A DNA stretch of 37,680 bases, taken from Thermus oshimai DSM 12092. GTDB lineage: Bacteria > Deinococcota > Deinococci > Deinococcales > Thermaceae. Of this stretch, positions 33,908 through 37,680 are shown piece by piece (the first letter of the stretch is position 1; each line of letters begins with the position of its first letter). Where the stretch lies: the NCBI RefSeq assembly GCF_000373145.1, contig NZ_KB890605.1, positions 1 through 37,680 on the forward strand. Direction: 5' to 3'. The notes beneath the pieces were generated by a model, which made no database searches, had not been told where the DNA came from, and worked only from the letters and a program-made list of their open reading frames with translations. Position numbers and translations under genes: made by a program.

Positions 33908-33936
33908 TTGCCAAAAGGGCCCCAGCCCCTTACACT
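33908..33936 (+). promoter_or_regulatory. Promoter of the str operon
   Basis: -35 TTGCCA (33908-33913), 17-bp spacer, -10 TACACT (33931-33936). The predicted start near 33943 gives a leader of about 120 nt before rpsL, much longer than other leaders here. Confidence 0.8.
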
Positions 33937-33950
33937 AGGGAAGTTGAGAG

Positions 33951-33979
33951 CCCTCAGGGCCAGCCCCTGGCCCTGAGGG
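33951..33979 (+). promoter_or_regulatory. 13-bp hairpin in the rpsL leader
   Basis: A perfect 13-bp stem, CCCTCAGGGCCAG (33951-33963) with CTGGCCCTGAGGG (33967-33979), encloses a 3-nt loop and begins about 8 nt into the transcript. No U run follows. A second stem, CGGGGA/TCCCCG at 33992-34009, lies downstream. Both fall in the 160-bp gap between the PEGA gene and rpsL, which holds no gene that I support. Confidence 0.65.
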
Positions 33980-34064
33980 CGGGGCCCTATGCGGGCTGTT
34001 TCGGGGAGGGTCTTCCCCGGGTGGATCTTGAGAACACGGGGGCAAGTCCAAGAAGAAGGGAGTG

Positions 34065-34475
34065 GTGGCACTGCCGACGATCAACCAGTTAGTCCGAAAG
34101 GGCCGCGAGAAGGTCCAGAAGAAGAGCAAGGTGCCGGCCTTGAAGGGTTCGCCCTTCCGCCGGGGGGTGTGCACGGTGGTGCGCACCGTGACCCCCAAGA
34201 AGCCCAACTCCGCTCTCCGGAAGGTGGCCAAGGTCCGCCTCACCTCCGGGTACGAGGTCACCGCCTACATCCCCGGCGAGGGGCACAACCTCCAGGAGCA
34301 CTCCGTGGTCCTCATCCGCGGGGGCCGTGTGAAGGACCTCCCGGGCGTGCGCTACCACATCGTCCGCGGGGTCTACGACACCCAGGGGGTGAAGGACCGG
34401 AAGAAGAGCCGGTCCAAGTACGGGACCAAGCGGCCTAAGGAGACCAAGGGCGCGGCTCCGGCCAAGAAGAAGTAG
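34065..34475 (+). CDS. rpsL: 30S ribosomal protein S12
   Basis: Decoding-site protein and site of streptomycin-resistance mutations. The 136-aa product has [15 protein letters not shown], the conserved loop [17 protein letters not shown], and [31 protein letters not shown] 34065 is chosen because Thermus S12 starts MALPT; GTG 34062 is next to it. AAGGG at 34056-34060 is the likely ribosome-binding site. The unmutated Lys of PKKPNS implies a streptomycin-sensitive allele at that position. It is first in rpsL-rpsG-fusA-tuf. Confidence 0.97.
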   Translation: MALPTINQLVRKGREKVQKKSKVPALKGSPFRRGVCTVVRTVTPKKPNSALRKVAKVRLTSGYEVTAYIPGEGHNLQEHSVVLIRGGRVKDLPGVRYHIVRGVYDTQGVKDRKKSRSKYGTKRPKETKGAAPAKKK

Positions 34476-34482
34476 GTGAACT

Positions 34483-34953
34483 ATGGCGCGCAGAAGGAGA
34501 GCAGAAGTACGCCAGCTCCAACCCGACCTGGTCTACGGGGACGTGGTGGTCTCGGCCTTCATCAACAAGCTGATGCGGGACGGCAAGAAGAACCTGGCGG
34601 CCCGCATCTTCTACGAGGCCTGCCGCATCATCCAGGAGAAGACCGGGCAGGAGCCCCTGAAGGTCTTCAAGCAAGCGGTGGAGAACGTGAAGCCCAAGAT
34701 GGAGGTGCGTTCCCGCCGGGTGGGTGGGGCCAACTACCAGGTGCCCATGGAGGTCTCCCCCCGCAGGCAGCAGTCCCTGGCCCTGCGCTGGCTGGTGCAG
34801 GCGGCCAACGCCCGCCCCGAGCGCCAGGCGGCGGTGCGGGTGGCCAATGAGCTCCTGGACGCCGCCGAGGGTAAGGGCGGGGCGGTGAAGAAGAAGGAAG
34901 ACGTGGAGCGGATGGCCGAGGCCAACCGGGCCTACGCCCACTACCGGTGGTAA
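34483..34953 (+). CDS. rpsG: 30S ribosomal protein S7
   Basis: Primary binder of the 16S 3' major domain that nucleates assembly of the small-subunit head. The 156-aa product has [57 protein letters not shown] and RANELL-like [14 protein letters not shown]. The gap to rpsL is only 7 nt, far shorter than the rpsL-rpsG spacer that E. coli uses for S7 feedback. Feedback, if any, must therefore act elsewhere, perhaps in the long leader. Confidence 0.98.
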   Translation: MARRRRAEVRQLQPDLVYGDVVVSAFINKLMRDGKKNLAARIFYEACRIIQEKTGQEPLKVFKQAVENVKPKMEVRSRRVGGANYQVPMEVSPRRQQSLALRWLVQAANARPERQAAVRVANELLDAAEGKGGAVKKKEDVERMAEANRAYAHYRW

Positions 34954-34955
34954 CC

Positions 34956-37031
<2,076 letters not shown>

Positions 37032-37039
37032 GGGAATCC

Positions 37040-37063
37040 GGGTGGACCCTTTGGGGTCCACCC
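37040..37063 (+). terminator. Hairpin between fusA and tuf
   Basis: A 10-bp perfect stem, GGGTGGACCC (37040-37049) with GGGTCCACCC (37054-37063), closes a TTTG loop and is followed by CTCTTTG. It lies 9 nt after the fusA stop and 24 nt before the tuf start. It could attenuate transcription into tuf, act in processing, or protect the fusA 3' end. Confidence 0.6.
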
Positions 37064-37087
37064 CTCTTTGCTGAAAGGAGAACGAAG

Positions 37088-37680
<593 letters not shown>

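Noticed and set aside
33989-34438. An open frame starting in the rpsL leader and running through rpsL
   Set aside because: It overlaps rpsL in another frame and has no homology or ribosome-binding site. A very short leader peptide cannot be excluded but has no support.

Overview
The window is chromosomal DNA of a Thermus species. The evidence is very high G+C with strong G/C-ending codons, a lone 16S rRNA gene, an EF-G, S12, S7, Mn-catalase and TrmH that I recognise as very close to the Thermus thermophilus proteins, short or absent intergenic gaps, and many -10 boxes placed 6-8 nt before a start codon (leaderless mRNAs). I cannot name the species. I see no phage, insertion sequence, CRISPR array, plasmid gene or integration site. 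The only clearly damaged gene is a small Uma2-family gene.

Layout. 1-2.8 kb (minus): 16S rRNA, whose promoter lies in the 3' end of nrdR, then nrdR coupled to an SDR-fold gene that lacks the catalytic tyrosine. 2.8-4.1 kb: a macro-domain gene convergent with an Ig/cohesin/dockerin-like lipoprotein. 4.2-7.6 kb (plus): a tight run dcd, cyclophilin lipoprotein, hisZ, short hisG, trmH. 7.6-7.8 kb: a gap without a convincing gene. 7.8-10.7 kb: ilvE and an OxyR-type regulator (minus), divergent from manganese catalase. 10.8-13.6 kb: dprA, then era and a left-handed beta-helix acyltransferase-like gene. 13.6-17.9 kb (minus): ilvA, fhs and a GAF-GAF-HD-GYP protein. 17.9-24.3 kb (plus): a Nudix-like gene, thiI, secG, tRNA-Ala(GGC), then rplU-rpmA-obg-nadD-yqeK-LCP-rsfS. 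24.3-27.8 kb: a small membrane protein (minus), panC, pilT, fba, and the deleted Uma2 gene (minus). 27.9-32.2 kb: pyrimidine-nucleoside phosphorylase, M23 peptidase, bactofilin, accD, accA. 32.3-33.9 kb: an exported DUF4384/PEGA-repeat protein. 33.9-37.7 kb: the str operon rpsL-rpsG-fusA-tuf, with tuf cut by the window end.

How the genes fit together. Most are core functions: ribosome parts and assembly (16S, L21, L27, S7, S12, Obg, Era, RsfS, EF-G, EF-Tu), tRNA modification (TrmH, ThiI), nucleotide, folate and cofactor supply (NrdR, Dcd, Fhs, PanC, NadD, Pdp), histidine and branched-chain amino acids (HisZ/HisG, IlvA, IlvE), fatty-acid entry (AccA/AccD) and glycolysis (Fba). Envelope and shape functions cluster in two places (LCP protein; M23 peptidase plus bactofilin, next to AccDA). 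DprA and PilT fit the natural competence and type IV pilus biology of Thermus. OxyR plus Mn-catalase form a self-contained peroxide-response unit.

Promoters fall into two styles. Four translation-related units (16S, tRNA-Ala, rplU, rpsL) have a -35 TTG box exactly 17 bp from a TANNNT -10. About sixteen other genes show only a -10 box 6-9 nt before ATG or GTG. Several divergent pairs share overlapping, near-palindromic -10 elements, with start codons only 19-22 bp apart. I found no clear new multi-gene system. The points most worth a second look are this bidirectional leaderless promoter architecture, the catalytically degenerate SDR coupled to nrdR, the cohesin/dockerin-like lipoprotein, the terminator-like hairpin abutting mature 16S, the strong rpsL leader hairpin, and the codon-usage shift at tuf.
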